64,000 bases of DNA from Vibrio litoralis DSM 17657 (GCF_000426765.1 NZ_KE384567.1:603152-667151); one strand, 5' to 3'. Numbered from the stretch's first letter, positions 48,619 to 59,115 are shown. The notes: a model not told the origin generated them from the sequence alone. Made by a program: numbers and translations.

Positions 48619-51543
48619 TTACTGATGAGCAACCACGATCAAACGTAGAGAATCGAGCTGTAGCTGAGCGGTTTCGATGTAACCAGACAGCGTTTCGATT
48701 TGCGTTTCAATCGCGCTAATTTCTTCATCACGAATGTTTGGATTGACGGCTTTAAGTGCCAATAAACGTTCTAATTCAGAGTTAAGCTTTTGCTGCATCT
48801 CAGATTTCGCGGTTTGACGCACTTCATCCAGTTTAGGTAAAACGGCTTGCTCAGCACTTTCAATTAAACTATGGATTTGATCTTGCACCGAACTGGCCAC
48901 TTTACTCGCCATATGACGGTTAATCGGGCTAAGTTGGCGGTTAAATGTGTCAAATGGTACTTGCTCTGAAAGTTCGTTACCTTTGGCATCCATCAATAAA
49001 CGAATTGGCGTTTTTGGCAAGAATTGGTTAATGCCACTGCGTTTTGGCGCTTGAGCATCCACTAAATACACTAGCTCTAAGAACATAGTGCCAACCGGTA
49101 GCGCTTTGTTTTTCAATAACGAAACCGCATTAGTACCCACATTCTCGCTAAGCAGTAGATCTATACCACCTTGGATCATTGGGTGCTCCCAACTCATAAA
49201 GTTCATATCTTCACGAGAAAGTGCAGTGTCGCGATCAAACGTGATAGTCGCACCTTCATACGGCAGCCCTGGGTAGCTTGGCACCATCATGTGTTCTGAT
49301 GGCGTCACCACTAGGGCATTTTCACCTTTGTCATCTTGGTTCAAACCTATGGTATCAAACAGGCCAAGAGCAAAGGTCACAAGATTGGTGTCATTATCAC
49401 CAGCTGCGATAGTTTCAGTGATTTTTTGTGCTTTTTCGCCACCGTTCGAGTGAATTTCTAGCAAACGGTCACGACCTTGTTCTAATTTCGATTTCAGCTG
49501 TTTATTAAGCGTTGCCGATTGCTCGACTAAATGATCCAATTCACTCATGTCGCCCGAGGCTAGCATGGCAATTAAGTTGGCAGAATATTCATCATACACC
49601 GCACGGCCTGTCGGGCAGGTTTCTGCAAATGCATTCAAGCCTTGGTGATACCAATGAGCCAAAATTGATTGCGCTGAATTTTCTAAATGCGGAACGAAAA
49701 TTTCAATATCGCGAGTTTGTCCAATACGGTCTAAACGGCCGATACGTTGTTCTAGTAGGTCTGGGTTGAATGGCAAGTCGAACATCACTAACTGATTGGC
49801 AAACTGGAAGTTACGTCCTTCAGAGCCTATTTCAGAACAGATCAGTACCTGCGCACCACCTTCTTCTTGAGCAAAGTAAGCAGCCGCTTTATCACGCTCA
49901 AGAATCGACATACCTTCATGGAATACTGTGGCACGAATACCTTCACGCTCACGCAAAGCTTGCTCTAGTTGCAAGGCAGTAGAAGAGCGAGATGCGATCA
50001 CTAAGATCTTTTCAGAGCGTTTTTCTAGTACTTTATCGATAAGCCAAGTTACGCGAGGATCGAACGTCCACCATGAGGTTTTATCGCCTTCAAGATCTTG
50101 TAAGATTTCTTCTGGGTATAAGTTTTTCAACGCTTGGGTTTGCTCAGGTAGTTCGCCATCCATCATCTTAGAAACACGCATTGCTCGAGTGTATTGCTCT
50201 GGCATTGGCATTTCTAACATGTGTACGTGGCGCTCAGGAAAACCTTGGATCGCAGCACGAGTATTACGGAACAATATGCGCCCAGTACCATGACGATCCA
50301 TTAAGTTATCAATCAATTCTTGGCGGGCTAAGGTTTTCTGCTCAATATCAAATTCAGCTTGTGAGCTACAACCATCTAAAATTCTAAATAGCGGCTCGGC
50401 ATCTTGTTCTGATAACAACTCTGTGATGCTATTTTTTTGATCGTTAGTCAGCGGCTGACCAGATTCTAAGCTTGCGACCGCTTCGGCTACCGGTTCGTAT
50501 TGCTGCTCTTCTTTCACAAAAGTTGGGTAGTCAAAAAAGCGGTCTGAATCAAGCAAGCGCAGTCGAGCAAAGTGACTTTCATGACCTAGCTGCTCAGGGG
50601 TTGCAGTAAGAAGAAGCACGCCAGCGATTCTTGCTGCTAAGCCTTCGATCATTTGATATTCACGGCTTGGTGCGTCAACACTCCACTCTAGGTGATGCGC
50701 TTCATCGACGACTAATAAATCCCAATCAGCGGCTAAGGCTTGATTGAAACGTTTTTCATTCTTTTTCAAAAAATCGAGTGAACATAGGACATATTGCTGA
50801 GTATCAAATGGATTCAAAGCATCAGCTTGTGACTCCAGGCAACGCTCTTCATCGAATACCGAAAAATGCAGATTAAAGCGACGCATCATCTCAACTAACC
50901 ATTGATGTTGTAGCGTTTCCGGCACCACAATCAAAATTCGCTCAGAACGACCGGTTAATACTTGTTGGTGAATGATCATGCCCGCTTCAATGGTTTTACC
51001 TAGGCCTACTTCATCAGCGAGTAAAACGCGAGGCGCATGACGACGTCCCACTTCATGGGCAATATAAAGCTGATGCGGAATCAGGCCCGCGCGCATACCA
51101 CAAAGGCCACGCATTGGGCTTTTATGCTGCTGATATTGATTGGTTAATGCGTTGTAGCGTAAGACAAAGTTATCCATACGATCAATTTGACCGGCAAACA
51201 ATTTATCTTGAGGCTTATTAAAGCGAATTTGGTGATTTAAGAAAATCTCACGTAATACAACATCGCTTTCTTGGTTATCTTGGCGAGTACCGATATAACT
51301 GATCACATCATCTTGTACTTCGATATGCTCAACTTTTAAAGTCCACCCTTCTTGGCTTTCAATAACATCACCGACATTGAACACCACTCGAGTGATCGGC
51401 GCATCATTACGGGCATACAAACGGTTTTCTTCTGACGCAGCAAACATCAAGGTCACAGTACGAGCATCAAGCCCGACCACTGTCCCTAATCCTAAATCGC
51501 TTTCTGTATCACTAATCCAACGCTGACCTAACGCAAATGCCAT
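48619..51543 (-). CDS. rapA: RNA polymerase-associated ATPase RapA
   Basis: 974 residues, close to the E. coli length. It is a SWI2/SNF2-type ATPase that recycles RNA polymerase. The N-terminal Tudor-like domains ([20 protein letters not shown]) precede helicase motif I ([20 protein letters not shown]), motif II DEAH ([10 protein letters not shown]) and motif VI ([20 protein letters not shown]). The C-terminal region is intact. It is followed by the heptamer-rich gap and rluA. Confidence 0.97.
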   Translation of the reverse strand: MAFALGQRWISDTESDLGLGTVVGLDARTVTLMFAASEENRLYARNDAPITRVVFNVGDVIESQEGWTLKVEHIEVQDDVISYIGTRQDNQESDVVLREIFLNHQIRFNKPQDKLFAGQIDRMDNFVLRYNALTNQYQQHKSPMRGLCGMRAGLIPHQLYIAHEVGRRHAPRVLLADEVGLGKTIEAGMIIHQQVLTGRSERILIVVPETLQHQWLVEMMRRFNLHFSVFDEERCLESQADALNPFDTQQYVLCSLDFLKKNEKRFNQALAADWDLLVVDEAHHLEWSVDAPSREYQMIEGLAARIAGVLLLTATPEQLGHESHFARLRLLDSDRFFDYPTFVKEEQQYEPVAEAVASLESGQPLTNDQKNSITELLSEQDAEPLFRILDGCSSQAEFDIEQKTLARQELIDNLMDRHGTGRILFRNTRAAIQGFPERHVHMLEMPMPEQYTRAMRVSKMMDGELPEQTQALKNLYPEEILQDLEGDKTSWWTFDPRVTWLIDKVLEKRSEKILVIASRSSTALQLEQALREREGIRATVFHEGMSILERDKAAAYFAQEEGGAQVLICSEIGSEGRNFQFANQLVMFDLPFNPDLLEQRIGRLDRIGQTRDIEIFVPHLENSAQSILAHWYHQGLNAFAETCPTGRAVYDEYSANLIAMLASGDMSELDHLVEQSATLNKQLKSKLEQGRDRLLEIHSNGGEKAQKITETIAAGDNDTNLVTFALGLFDTIGLNQDDKGENALVVTPSEHMMVPSYPGLPYEGATITFDRDTALSREDMNFMSWEHPMIQGGIDLLLSENVGTNAVSLLKNKALPVGTMFLELVYLVDAQAPKRSGINQFLPKTPIRLLMDAKGNELSEQVPFDTFNRQLSPINRHMASKVASSVQDQIHSLIESAEQAVLPKLDEVRQTAKSEMQQKLNSELERLLALKAVNPNIRDEEISAIETQIETLSGYIETAQLQLDSLRLIVVAHQ

Positions 51544-51713
51544 GTAATCGACTACCTTATGAATCTAACTTTATTGAAATCTATTTTAGTGGTTTTTGAT
51601 GAAATATTCTTCCCTCAAACCCCATTTAAATACGCTTTCCCGACAAGGAAAAAGCCGCACATCTTACTTGATGAGCCTAGATATATCATCCTGATTTGAA
51701 GTTAATTTTCGCC

Positions 51714-51731
51714 TTGACATAAAAGTGTCAA
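51714..51731. promoter_or_regulatory. 18-bp dyad in the rapA-phoH gap
   Basis: TTGACA-N6-TGTCAA is a perfect 6-bp inverted repeat. No -10 sequence with suitable spacing accompanies the TTGACA. It is 170 bp upstream of rapA, so it may be an operator, but a chance dyad cannot be excluded. Confidence 0.3.
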
Positions 51732-51773
51732 TATTTGAGAGGTAAATTAGAGCTGAAAGTAAAAATCTTTCAA

Positions 51774-52040
51774 TATACCCAAGTGACTTCAAGATGCAGA
51801 ATTCAGAGCTATCATCCAGACCTTTAGGCAAGGAAGATTGGCGAAGGAATGTAAACACCTTTCAAACCAAACTGACGCGGCATAAAGGTTTGGATGAAGC
51901 TTCCAAAGGGCAAGTTAAAACAAGCTTTATGCTGCGTTAAACTGAACAGAGATAGAATCACTATGATCATATTCAATTTGCCTTGCCTAAAGCTTGTTTT
52001 ATTCTTGCTGAAACTCGCATCCTGAAGTTACTTGGGTATA
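51774..52040 (-). repeat. MITE-like element, copy 3 (267 bp), inverted
   Basis: This is the reverse complement of copies 1 and 2. The ends are TATACCCAAGTGACTTCAAG and, on the complement, TATACCCAAGTAACTTCAGG. Both internal hairpins are present; one pairing (CATCCAGACC with GGTTTGGATG) uses a G-T pair. It lies between rapA and phoH. Neighbouring bases 52041-52229 hold no ORF. Confidence 0.88.
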
Positions 52041-52229
52041 CTTAACATAAGCATTCAGATAGTTTTGTATTAAAAAGCTATCGTTGCTTATCCATAAAAA
52101 GGGTTTGATCGTTATGTAGCAGCACGCTACCGACACTCTCGATAGCGAAAATAGGAACAGGATGTTCCCAGCTGCCTCTATAGCAATCAAACATTGCTAG
52201 CCTTCCGCACCGCGGAACAAGGAGACGCT

Positions 52230-53663
52230 ATGGGCTCGACCGACAGAACGCTAACTAGCGCAATATCATCAACACGCCATACATCACACGATAAATCATC
52301 GCGAAAAATCTTTGTCCTTGATACCAACATCCTACTCCACGAACCCCACGCCATATACTCATTCCAAGAACACGATGTCGTCATTCCAATGACAGTATTA
52401 GAAGAACTTGATCGCATCAAAGACAGCAAACGTGATGTTGCCCGAGATGCCCGAGTCGCCATTCGAGCCCTAGAAGCGATTTTCCACGATGCAACGCCCG
52501 ATGAAATATCCCAAGGCATTCCTTTTGCTAAGGATAATCAAGCCACTGGCACCATTTCAATTCTGGCCGATTTTGATATCCAAGATAGTGATAAAGCCTT
52601 TGCCGATAAAGCAGGCGACAACCGCATTTTAAATGGCGTGATTGCTCTGCAAAACCGTCGCGCACCGCGAGAAGTCGTATTGATCACCAAAGATATCAAT
52701 ATGCGCTTACGAGCCAAAGGCGCAGGAGTTCAATATGTTGAAGACTACCGAACCGACCAATTAATTGATGATGTGCAGTTCCTAACCAAGGGCTTTAATG
52801 AATACCAAGGCAGCTTTTGGGATAACTTTAAACAAGTAGAAAGCCACAACTGCGGCAGTAAAACTTTTCATACCGTTGATCGAGAAGGCTTAGAGCCAAC
52901 CTTTATTAATCAATATATTATCGATGAAGATACCGACTTTGCTGGCCGTGTTGAAGAGCTGCATCCGACAAGTGCCAAAATTAAAGACCTTAGCCGAGAA
53001 CGGCTGATGCACCGACATGCTTGGGATATTTATCCGAAAAATGTCTATCAAGGAATGGCGATGGATGCCTTGCTTGATCCCGAAATTGATTTGGTGATTT
53101 TAACCGGCGCAGCGGGTAGTGGTAAAACCATGCTTGCCATGGCAGCGGCGTTAGAGATGACCATCGAGAAAAAAATGTTCGATAAGATTATTGTCACTCG
53201 TAATACCCCCGATATCGGTGAAGCCATTGGTTTCTTACCCGGCACGGAAGAAGAAAAAATGATGCCTTGGCTGGCGGCGATTACCGACACGCTAGAAGCG
53301 CTGCATAAAAACGATCACTGCACTGAAGGCTCATTAAAGTACATTTGTGATAAAGCCAATATTCAATTCAAATCCATCAACTTTATGCGTGGTCGTTCGA
53401 TTCAAAATGCCTTCGTATTACTGGATGAATGCCAAAACCTGACCGCTTCGCAAATAAAAACCATCATTACTCGTTGTGGTGAAGGCACCAAAATTGTCTG
53501 CTCGGGTAACCTAGCGCAAATCGACTCCACTTACTTAACGCCTGTAACCTCTGGGTTAACTTACATGGTTGAACGTTTTAAAAACTTCGAAGGTAGTGCC
53601 AATATTCACTTAAATGGCGTGGTTCGTAGCCGTTTAGCGGAGTTCGCTGAAGAAAACCTATAA
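52230..53663 (+). CDS. PIN domain-PhoH fusion ATPase
   Basis: 477 residues from ATG 52230, preceded by AAGGAGACGCT; an ATG at 52194 is upstream of this site. An N-terminal PIN domain with FVLDTNILLHEPHAIYSF and conserved acidic residues (residues 30-170) is joined to a PhoH-type RecA-like ATPase (about 235-470) with Walker A GAAGSGKTMLAMAAALE, a Walker B in AFVLLDECQNLTAS and a final NGVVRSRLAEFAEENL. This PhoH2-like arrangement is associated with RNA degradation or helicase activity in other bacteria; its role here is not known. Not part of an operon. Confidence 0.9.
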   Translation: MGSTDRTLTSAISSTRHTSHDKSSRKIFVLDTNILLHEPHAIYSFQEHDVVIPMTVLEELDRIKDSKRDVARDARVAIRALEAIFHDATPDEISQGIPFAKDNQATGTISILADFDIQDSDKAFADKAGDNRILNGVIALQNRRAPREVVLITKDINMRLRAKGAGVQYVEDYRTDQLIDDVQFLTKGFNEYQGSFWDNFKQVESHNCGSKTFHTVDREGLEPTFINQYIIDEDTDFAGRVEELHPTSAKIKDLSRERLMHRHAWDIYPKNVYQGMAMDALLDPEIDLVILTGAAGSGKTMLAMAAALEMTIEKKMFDKIIVTRNTPDIGEAIGFLPGTEEEKMMPWLAAITDTLEALHKNDHCTEGSLKYICDKANIQFKSINFMRGRSIQNAFVLLDECQNLTASQIKTIITRCGEGTKIVCSGNLAQIDSTYLTPVTSGLTYMVERFKNFEGSANIHLNGVVRSRLAEFAEENL

Positions 53664-53688
53664 CCACTCAAAAAAAGGAAATAATAGC

Positions 53689-53719
53689 AATCAAGGTGCA
53701 CACAGTGTGCCTTGATTGT
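53689..53719 (+). terminator. Hairpin after the PIN-PhoH gene
   Basis: CAATCAAG and CTTGATTG form an 8-bp stem with inner GCACA/TGTGC pairs. It lacks a good T-run, so termination is uncertain. Confidence 0.5.
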
Positions 53720-53894
53720 CTAGTGAATAACTTAGAATTGATTATTATTAAACTTTATTTTATAAAACTAAAAAATATTAGCATCGAAATATCATCAACT
53801 ATAGAATCCCCCTCCCTCTGCCAATATCACACGGACTGCTACATAAAACGGACTAGAATATAAAAATAAAGGCAGCTTTAATTTCGGAGGAATT

Positions 53895-54587
53895 ATGTCT
53901 ACTGATATACGTTTTATTCTCAAAGGGCTTGGCCAATTTCTATTACTTGCTTTGCTTGTTACTTTACCAGTTGCCACTCTTAGTTATGATCTGATTTATC
54001 TCAAACATGGGATTGGTGAAACATCACTAACAGAATACTTTCAGGAGTTGATTCTTTTTCTTACCGCTCTCTCCTTTGGCTATGTAACCTATAAGGAAAC
54101 TTCTACCCGACACTTTTGTACTCTGGTTACTGGCTTTTTTAGCTGCATGTTCATCCGTGAATTAGACGGGTTATTTGATCTGGTTTTTCATGGTTTCTGG
54201 ATCGTTCCCGCATTATTGGTAGCAATTTCAGCGATTGCTTATGCCTCTAGAGATATTAAGCAAACTATTTATACCTTTGCTCATTTCACCCAAAACCGTA
54301 ACTTTTTTTCCTTATGCTTAGGTATGGCACTACTTCTAGTATTTTCTCGTTTATTCGGTATGGGCCATTTTTGGCAAGGTATTCTTGGGCCAGATTACGA
54401 TCGGGTGATCAAACGTGTAGTAGAGGAAGGGTTAGAAGTATTAGCTTACGTAGTTATTTTTTATTCTGCCATAGGCTATCTACAAGGCTTTTTAGCTTGG
54501 CGTAAATACCGTCTTGTTGATGAAAACTACGCTCAATTTATCGGTAAGCGTGATCAATTTTTCATCGATAGATTAACGAAGAAATAA
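53895..54587 (+). CDS. Polytopic membrane protein of unknown function
   Basis: 230 residues with about five or six helices. The start is ATG 53895 after CGGAGGAATT. Helix-forming segments include FLLLALLVTLPVATLSYDLI, ELILFLTALSFGYVTY, FWIVPALLVAISAIAYAS, LCLGMALLLVFSRLFG and LEVLAYVVIFYSAIGYL. Acidic residues precede two of the helices: TEYFQELILFLTALSFGY and KRVVEEGLEVLAYVVIFY look like the same motif twice, which suggests an internal duplication. IRELDGLFDLVFH is a further conserved-looking loop. I recognise no family. It is monocistronic, with a hairpin downstream. Confidence 0.6.
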   Translation: MSTDIRFILKGLGQFLLLALLVTLPVATLSYDLIYLKHGIGETSLTEYFQELILFLTALSFGYVTYKETSTRHFCTLVTGFFSCMFIRELDGLFDLVFHGFWIVPALLVAISAIAYASRDIKQTIYTFAHFTQNRNFFSLCLGMALLLVFSRLFGMGHFWQGILGPDYDRVIKRVVEEGLEVLAYVVIFYSAIGYLQGFLAWRKYRLVDENYAQFIGKRDQFFIDRLTKK

Positions 54588-54627
54588 TCCCTATAAAAAT
54601 TACCTAATTGATCTCATATTAAAATAG

Positions 54628-54660
54628 TAAGGCCCTGATATAACTTACGTCAAGGCCTTA
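54628..54660. terminator. Hairpin between the membrane protein gene and thiQ
   Basis: TAAGGCC C TGA pairs with TCA A GGCCTTA around a loop of 11, with one mismatch. Both sides are AT-rich but without a clean T-run. It lies in the convergent gap and could serve both genes. Confidence 0.6.
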
Positions 54661-54714
54661 CTAATTTGTACTTGGCAGTCATTTTTATAGAAACTGTCAT
54701 TATCTAGCTCAGAA

Positions 54715-55434
54715 TTAGTTCCCACTCGCTTTAAGAAATGCTTTTAAATGAGCGTTACTACTTTCTTGGGTTAACTGTGATATTTGATCGCACTCTGTCA
54801 CTTGTCCTTGCTCCATAAAGGCAAAATGGCTACCTATCGATTTAGCATCTGACAAATGATGCGTCACCATCAATACGGTGATATTGCGCTCTTTGGCTAG
54901 GCTTGCCACCAGCGACAACATCTCTTGACGTAAAATCGGGTCTAACGCTGAAAAAGGCTCGTCCAACAACCAAATAGAATGTGGCTGTACAAAGCATCTT
55001 GCCAGTGCGACGCGTTGCCGCTGTCCGCCCGATAACTGCTCTGGCAGGCGATCTAACAGTTCAACAATACCAACTTGCTGGGCGGCTTGTTCCACTTGTT
55101 GTTTTTGTTGGCTAGTTAATTTCAAGCCCGGATGTAAACCGAGTCCAATATTTTGTCTTACCGTTAAATGGCTGAATAAATTATGCTCTTGAAACAACAT
55201 TGCCAGTGGCCTTTGGTGAGGCTGCAAACCAACCACAGATACCCCATCGACGTTAATCTTCCCTTGTTTAGGTTCAATAAAACCGGCGATTAAACTGAGT
55301 AAGGTTGATTTGCCAGAGCCACTAGGCCCCATCAAAGCCATAATCGAGCCACGCTCTACCTGTAAGTCAAAATAAAAGGTTTCACTTTGATAATCATAAA
55401 TGACTTGTTGGATATCAATGGCACAATCAGACAT
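54715..55434 (-). CDS. thiQ: Thiamine/TPP ABC transporter ATP-binding protein
   Basis: 239 residues of the ABC ATPase fold. Walker A is GPSGSGKSTLLSLIAGF, the signature is LSGGQRQRVALARCFV and Walker B is WLLDEPFSALDP, with the switch His in MVTHHLSDA. It powers uptake of thiamine and its phosphates through ThiP with ThiB as receptor. The start lies 18 bp after the thiP stop. Confidence 0.95.
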   Translation of the reverse strand: MSDCAIDIQQVIYDYQSETFYFDLQVERGSIMALMGPSGSGKSTLLSLIAGFIEPKQGKINVDGVSVVGLQPHQRPLAMLFQEHNLFSHLTVRQNIGLGLHPGLKLTSQQKQQVEQAAQQVGIVELLDRLPEQLSGGQRQRVALARCFVQPHSIWLLDEPFSALDPILRQEMLSLVASLAKERNITVLMVTHHLSDAKSIGSHFAFMEQGQVTECDQISQLTQESSNAHLKAFLKASGN

Positions 55435-55452
55435 GGTAATTCTTCTTCATAA

Positions 55453-57042
55453 TTAACGGCTACTTCGTTTAAACACGACATCAATCAAGCTAAAACAGAT
55501 AACACTAAACACCAATAAACACAGAGAGACCATCGCCGCCGCAGGCATTTGATAGCTTCCCAGTAGTTGAAATAAATACAAAGGCAACGTAGTGAAAGAT
55601 TGGTTACCAAATAGTGCTACGGCGCTTAAATCGCCCATCGAGAACATAAAGCTAATCGCAAAGGCGTGAGCTATTGGTTTATTCAGCGCTTTCCACTCAA
55701 CCATTTTAAAACGAGTCCAACCTGTCATCCCTAGGCTTTGACATAAAAATTGATATTGCTGGGCAGTTTGCAACATAGGCTGCGACAAAGTTTTGATTAT
55801 GTAAGGCAACGCCATTAAACCATTCACTAAAATCACCATCACAAAAGCAAGGCTGAATACATCAACTTGATTACGCAGCAATAAAAATAGACCTGTACTA
55901 ATCACAATTCCCGGCGTCACTAAAATAATCGTACCCATCAATTCTAAACGCCCTGCCCAGTGACTACGCCCTTTCAAATGCCAAGCGCGACTGGTAAATA
56001 AAATCGCGATGCCCATCACCAAGGCAAGCGAACTGGCTAATGTTGCGACTTTCAACGAAGCCATCAACGCCTGCCAAAACTTAGCATCTTGCAGCACAAT
56101 CAAGGATTGAAGATTCAAACCTTGCCATATCACCATCAATAAAGGCGGCAACACAAGCAACATTGCCGCTATGATCCAAATGCTATCCCAAACTTTCGCT
56201 AAGCGAGAATCTGACCACACCGGTAACACTTGTTGGCTAGACTGAGTCGAAGCTGGCAAGGTTTTCGCTAAACGCAATAATAGTAAACTTAATCCACCAC
56301 ATAGCAGCATTTGCCATAACGCGAGAATCGCGCCAGCTTGTAGGTCAAAATCAAACTTAATTGCTTGGTAGATAGCCAGCTCAATCGTGGTCGACTTAGG
56401 CCCACCGCCTAATGCCATAACCGTCGAAAAGCTAGTAAAGCACAGCATAAACACTAGACCAGCGACATGTGGAAGTTGCTGCCTCATACGGGGCCATTCA
56501 ACTTGGCGAAACTTCTGCCATCCATTCATTCCCAAGTGAGCGCACAATTTATGTTGCTCATTAGGAATCGACACTAAAGCATGCAATAACAAGCGACAGG
56601 CATAGGGTAAGTTGAAAAAGACATGAGCGACTAGAATGCCGCTTAGGCCGTAAATCGAAAAGGGTAAACGAGTATCAAAAGCTTTAAATAATCCAGCGAC
56701 TAAACCACTATTACCTAAAATCGCTAAAATACCGAATACTCCTACCAACACTGGCAATACCAATGTCGAAGCAAACAGTTTCAATAATAGCGATTTGCCT
56801 ATAAATTTTCGTCGAGATAACGCATGAGCAACCGGAATCGCTAAACCAACACTCAACAAAGTCGAAAAGAATGCCTGATAGAAGCTAAAGAAGGTGATAT
56901 GCCGATAATAAGGATCGGATAAAATCCAAGCAAGATTCAGCGTTGGAGCGTGCTGAACTAGCGCTCCTATTGTTGCGCAGACAAACACGGCAATCGCCAG
57001 CGCAACCGCAATACCTAACTTAGGAACCGGAACATTAATCAC
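55453..57042 (-). CDS. thiP: Thiamine/TPP ABC transporter permease
   Basis: 529 residues from GTG 57042; the ATG nearby is out of frame. About 12 helices are arranged as two permease halves, each with an EAA-like loop (HLGMNGWQKFRQVEWPRMRQ; SLGMTGWTRFKMVEWKALNK). FSFYQAFFSTLLSVGLAIPV is near the N-terminus, as in E. coli ThiP (536 residues). It is separated from thiB by 174 bp, most of it an ERIC element, which is unusual for this operon. Confidence 0.93.
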   Translation of the reverse strand: MINVPVPKLGIAVALAIAVFVCATIGALVQHAPTLNLAWILSDPYYRHITFFSFYQAFFSTLLSVGLAIPVAHALSRRKFIGKSLLLKLFASTLVLPVLVGVFGILAILGNSGLVAGLFKAFDTRLPFSIYGLSGILVAHVFFNLPYACRLLLHALVSIPNEQHKLCAHLGMNGWQKFRQVEWPRMRQQLPHVAGLVFMLCFTSFSTVMALGGGPKSTTIELAIYQAIKFDFDLQAGAILALWQMLLCGGLSLLLLRLAKTLPASTQSSQQVLPVWSDSRLAKVWDSIWIIAAMLLVLPPLLMVIWQGLNLQSLIVLQDAKFWQALMASLKVATLASSLALVMGIAILFTSRAWHLKGRSHWAGRLELMGTIILVTPGIVISTGLFLLLRNQVDVFSLAFVMVILVNGLMALPYIIKTLSQPMLQTAQQYQFLCQSLGMTGWTRFKMVEWKALNKPIAHAFAISFMFSMGDLSAVALFGNQSFTTLPLYLFQLLGSYQMPAAAMVSLCLLVFSVICFSLIDVVFKRSSR

Positions 57043-57079
57043 GCTGGCATCCTATTAATATCCTTAAAAGCTACAAGAA

Positions 57080-57207
57080 TATACTCAAAGTAATTGGAGT
57101 TGCAGTAAGGCGACAAGAGAATGAGGCCCCATGAGCATAGCTTGCCTATGTGATTGAGGCGAATGAACGCCGTCAACAAGGCTGCAGCTTCAAGTACGAA
57201 GAGTATA
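57080..57207. repeat. ERIC element (128 bp) between thiB and thiP
   Basis: The ends are TATACTCAAAGTAATTGG and CTTCAAGTACGAAGAGTATA; the complement of the right end is TATACTCTTCGTACTTGAAG. The inner CCCCATGAGC, CTATGTGATTGAGG and GCAGCTTCAAG words match the enterobacterial repetitive intergenic consensus, and the length is the standard 127 or so. It is located inside the thiBPQ operon, so it is transcribed and can form a long hairpin in the mRNA. Confidence 0.88.
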
Positions 57208-57216
57208 GTCATGGGG

Positions 57217-58239
57217 TTATTGCGACAAAGCAGTCTGCCACTCACGAGTCCAACCTTTCAGTTGCTTAGCAACGGTTTCTGGCTCTAACGACAACATCTT
57301 GCTTGGCACCGTTAATTGCTCATAACCTTTCGGCAGTTCAACATCGGTCACTGGGTACATCCAATTACCGGTTGCCATCACAGATTGGAAATCATCGGTT
57401 AAGATAAAATGCATAAACTCATCGGCTAATTTAGGATGCTTGGTACTTGCCACCTTAGCTGCCAATTCTATTTGTGCATATTGCCCTTCAGTAAAATCTG
57501 CCGCCGCATATTGGTCATCATTTTCAGCAATAATGTGATAAGCCGGAGAGGTACTATAGGACAGCACCATATCGCTCTCCCCTTTTAAGAACATAGGGTA
57601 AGAGTCTGACCAACCTTTGCTCACCGTAACGGTTTTATCGGCAATTTTTTGCCATGCTTGCGCCGCGTCATCACCATAAACCGCTTTCACCCATAACAAT
57701 AAACCTTGGCCGGTAATCGAGGTGCGTGGATCTTGATAGATAATATTAAAATCATCACGCTCAACTAATTCTTTTAAGCTTTTTGGCGGGTTGTTCATTT
57801 TGGTTTTATTGTACACAAAGGCAAAGTAGCCGTAATCAAAAGGCACAAAATAAGGATTATTCCAACCACCGGGAATGGTGACTTGAGATGTATCAACATC
57901 ATGTTTGGCAAGTAGTCCCGTTTGCTGAGCTTGCGCCATAATGTTGTTATTTAACCCCAGCACCACATCCGCTTTGGTATTGTTGCCTTCTAAACGAATA
58001 CGACTTAACACTGAACCGCCATCATCCAAGGCAACAAAATTCAGATTGCAGCCACATTGGCTTTCAAAAGCTTGTTTGATTTTCGGACCTGGGCCCCAAT
58101 CGGAAGTAAAAGAGTCGTAAGTATAAACGGTTAAGGTAGGCTTTTGCTCCGCTAGCTCTGAATTAGCAAGCGCTGAAGTAGAAAAGGTCGCAGCACAAGA
58201 GAGAGCAAGAAAAGTAAGCGCTTTAGGTGTGAAGTTCAC
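57217..58239 (-). CDS. thiB: Thiamine/TPP-binding periplasmic protein
   Basis: 340 residues. The signal peptide ALTFLALSCAATFSTSALA is cleaved near residue 25. LTVYTYDSFTSDWGPGPKIK and GLNNNIMAQAQQTGLLA are ThiB signatures, and LILWVKAVYGDDAAQ-like segments follow. It is the receptor of the ThiBPQ transporter and first gene of the operon, controlled by the TPP riboswitch upstream. Confidence 0.94.
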   Translation of the reverse strand: MNFTPKALTFLALSCAATFSTSALANSELAEQKPTLTVYTYDSFTSDWGPGPKIKQAFESQCGCNLNFVALDDGGSVLSRIRLEGNNTKADVVLGLNNNIMAQAQQTGLLAKHDVDTSQVTIPGGWNNPYFVPFDYGYFAFVYNKTKMNNPPKSLKELVERDDFNIIYQDPRTSITGQGLLLWVKAVYGDDAAQAWQKIADKTVTVSKGWSDSYPMFLKGESDMVLSYSTSPAYHIIAENDDQYAAADFTEGQYAQIELAAKVASTKHPKLADEFMHFILTDDFQSVMATGNWMYPVTDVELPKGYEQLTVPSKMLSLEPETVAKQLKGWTREWQTALSQ

Positions 58240-58289
58240 TAGATTAATCCTTATTTAGTGAGCGGCACAGGGAAAAGGAGGAGAAACCC

Positions 58290-58376
58290 ACTCAATTCCT
58301 ACGCCAGCATTATCTGGTTCAGGTCACGGGTGTTATCTCAGCCAAATCACATGATTCAGCACCCCGATGAGTTGTA
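58290..58376 (-). promoter_or_regulatory. TPP riboswitch (THI element) upstream of thiBPQ
   Basis: On the minus strand the sequence shows TCGGGGTGC, then GGCTGAGATAA, ACCCGTGACCTGAAC and CAGATAATGCTGGCGTAGGA, the conserved core of the TPP riboswitch. It ends about 50 bp before the thiB start. It should repress thiBPQ when thiamine pyrophosphate is sufficient. I do not see a strong intrinsic terminator after it, so control of translation initiation is likely. Confidence 0.95.
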
Positions 58377-58437
58377 CAAATTATAAGATCTTAGGTAACG
58401 GTAAACGAGTCGTTATATTAGCTTAATATCAAAACTG

Positions 58438-59067
58438 TTAGCTAGAGCGTTGATCGTAGCCCCAACGAGGCACTAAACCTTGTTCAACACCTAAATGATC
58501 GAGAATTCTCGCCACCATAAAATCCACTAAATCTTCAATGGTTTTCGGTTGATGATAAAAGCCCGGTGCTGCCGGCATAATAGTGACGCCCATTTGCGAT
58601 AGCTTATGCATATTCTCTAAATGCAAAGTCGAAAATGGCGTTTCACGTACCACCAGCAATAATTGGCCGCGTTCTTTCATCACCACATCGGCAGCACGTT
58701 CAATTAAATTATCCGACATGCCGTGAGCAATCGAAGCCACACTACCAGCAGAACATGGACACACCACCATTTGTTTTGGCGCAGCTGATCCCGAAGCAAC
58801 TGGCGAAAACCAATCCTCTTTACCACATACGATTAACTTATCACTGCGGCATTTAAGGTGCTCAACCAAAGCTTTTTGCGCGGCTTCTGGGCCACTTGGT
58901 AACTTTAAACCATGCTCGGTTGCCATCACGACACGGGCCGCTGATGAGATCAACAAATAAACGGTGTAGTCCGCTGCCAGCAAACACTCTAATAGACGTA
59001 ATCCATAGGGGGCGCCAGAAGCACCAGTGAAAGCTAGAGTGATTTTCTTTTCCACCAATTGAGACAT
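58438..59067 (-). CDS. ubiX: Flavin prenyltransferase UbiX
   Basis: 209 residues from ATG 59067, preceded by TGAGGAAGCG; a frame to 59100 would lie in the repeat array. The FMN-binding [20 protein letters not shown] and the [20 protein letters not shown] (conserved prenyl-site region) and [20 protein letters not shown] motifs identify UbiX. It attaches dimethylallyl phosphate to FMN to make the cofactor for UbiD in ubiquinone synthesis. It stands downstream of mpl, on the same strand. Confidence 0.95.
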   Translation of the reverse strand: MSQLVEKKITLAFTGASGAPYGLRLLECLLAADYTVYLLISSAARVVMATEHGLKLPSGPEAAQKALVEHLKCRSDKLIVCGKEDWFSPVASGSAAPKQMVVCPCSAGSVASIAHGMSDNLIERAADVVMKERGQLLLVVRETPFSTLHLENMHKLSQMGVTIMPAAPGFYHQPKTIEDLVDFMVARILDHLGVEQGLVPRWGYDQRSS

Positions 59068-59115
59068 ATTCGCTTCCTCAATAGAGAGTGAGTTTACCAA
59101 ATAAAAGGATCATAG

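Noticed and set aside
51714..51719. Sigma-70 -35 box (TTGACA) for a gene toward phoH
   Set aside because: No -10 within 16-19 bp, and the next gene starts over 500 bp away across a repeat element.
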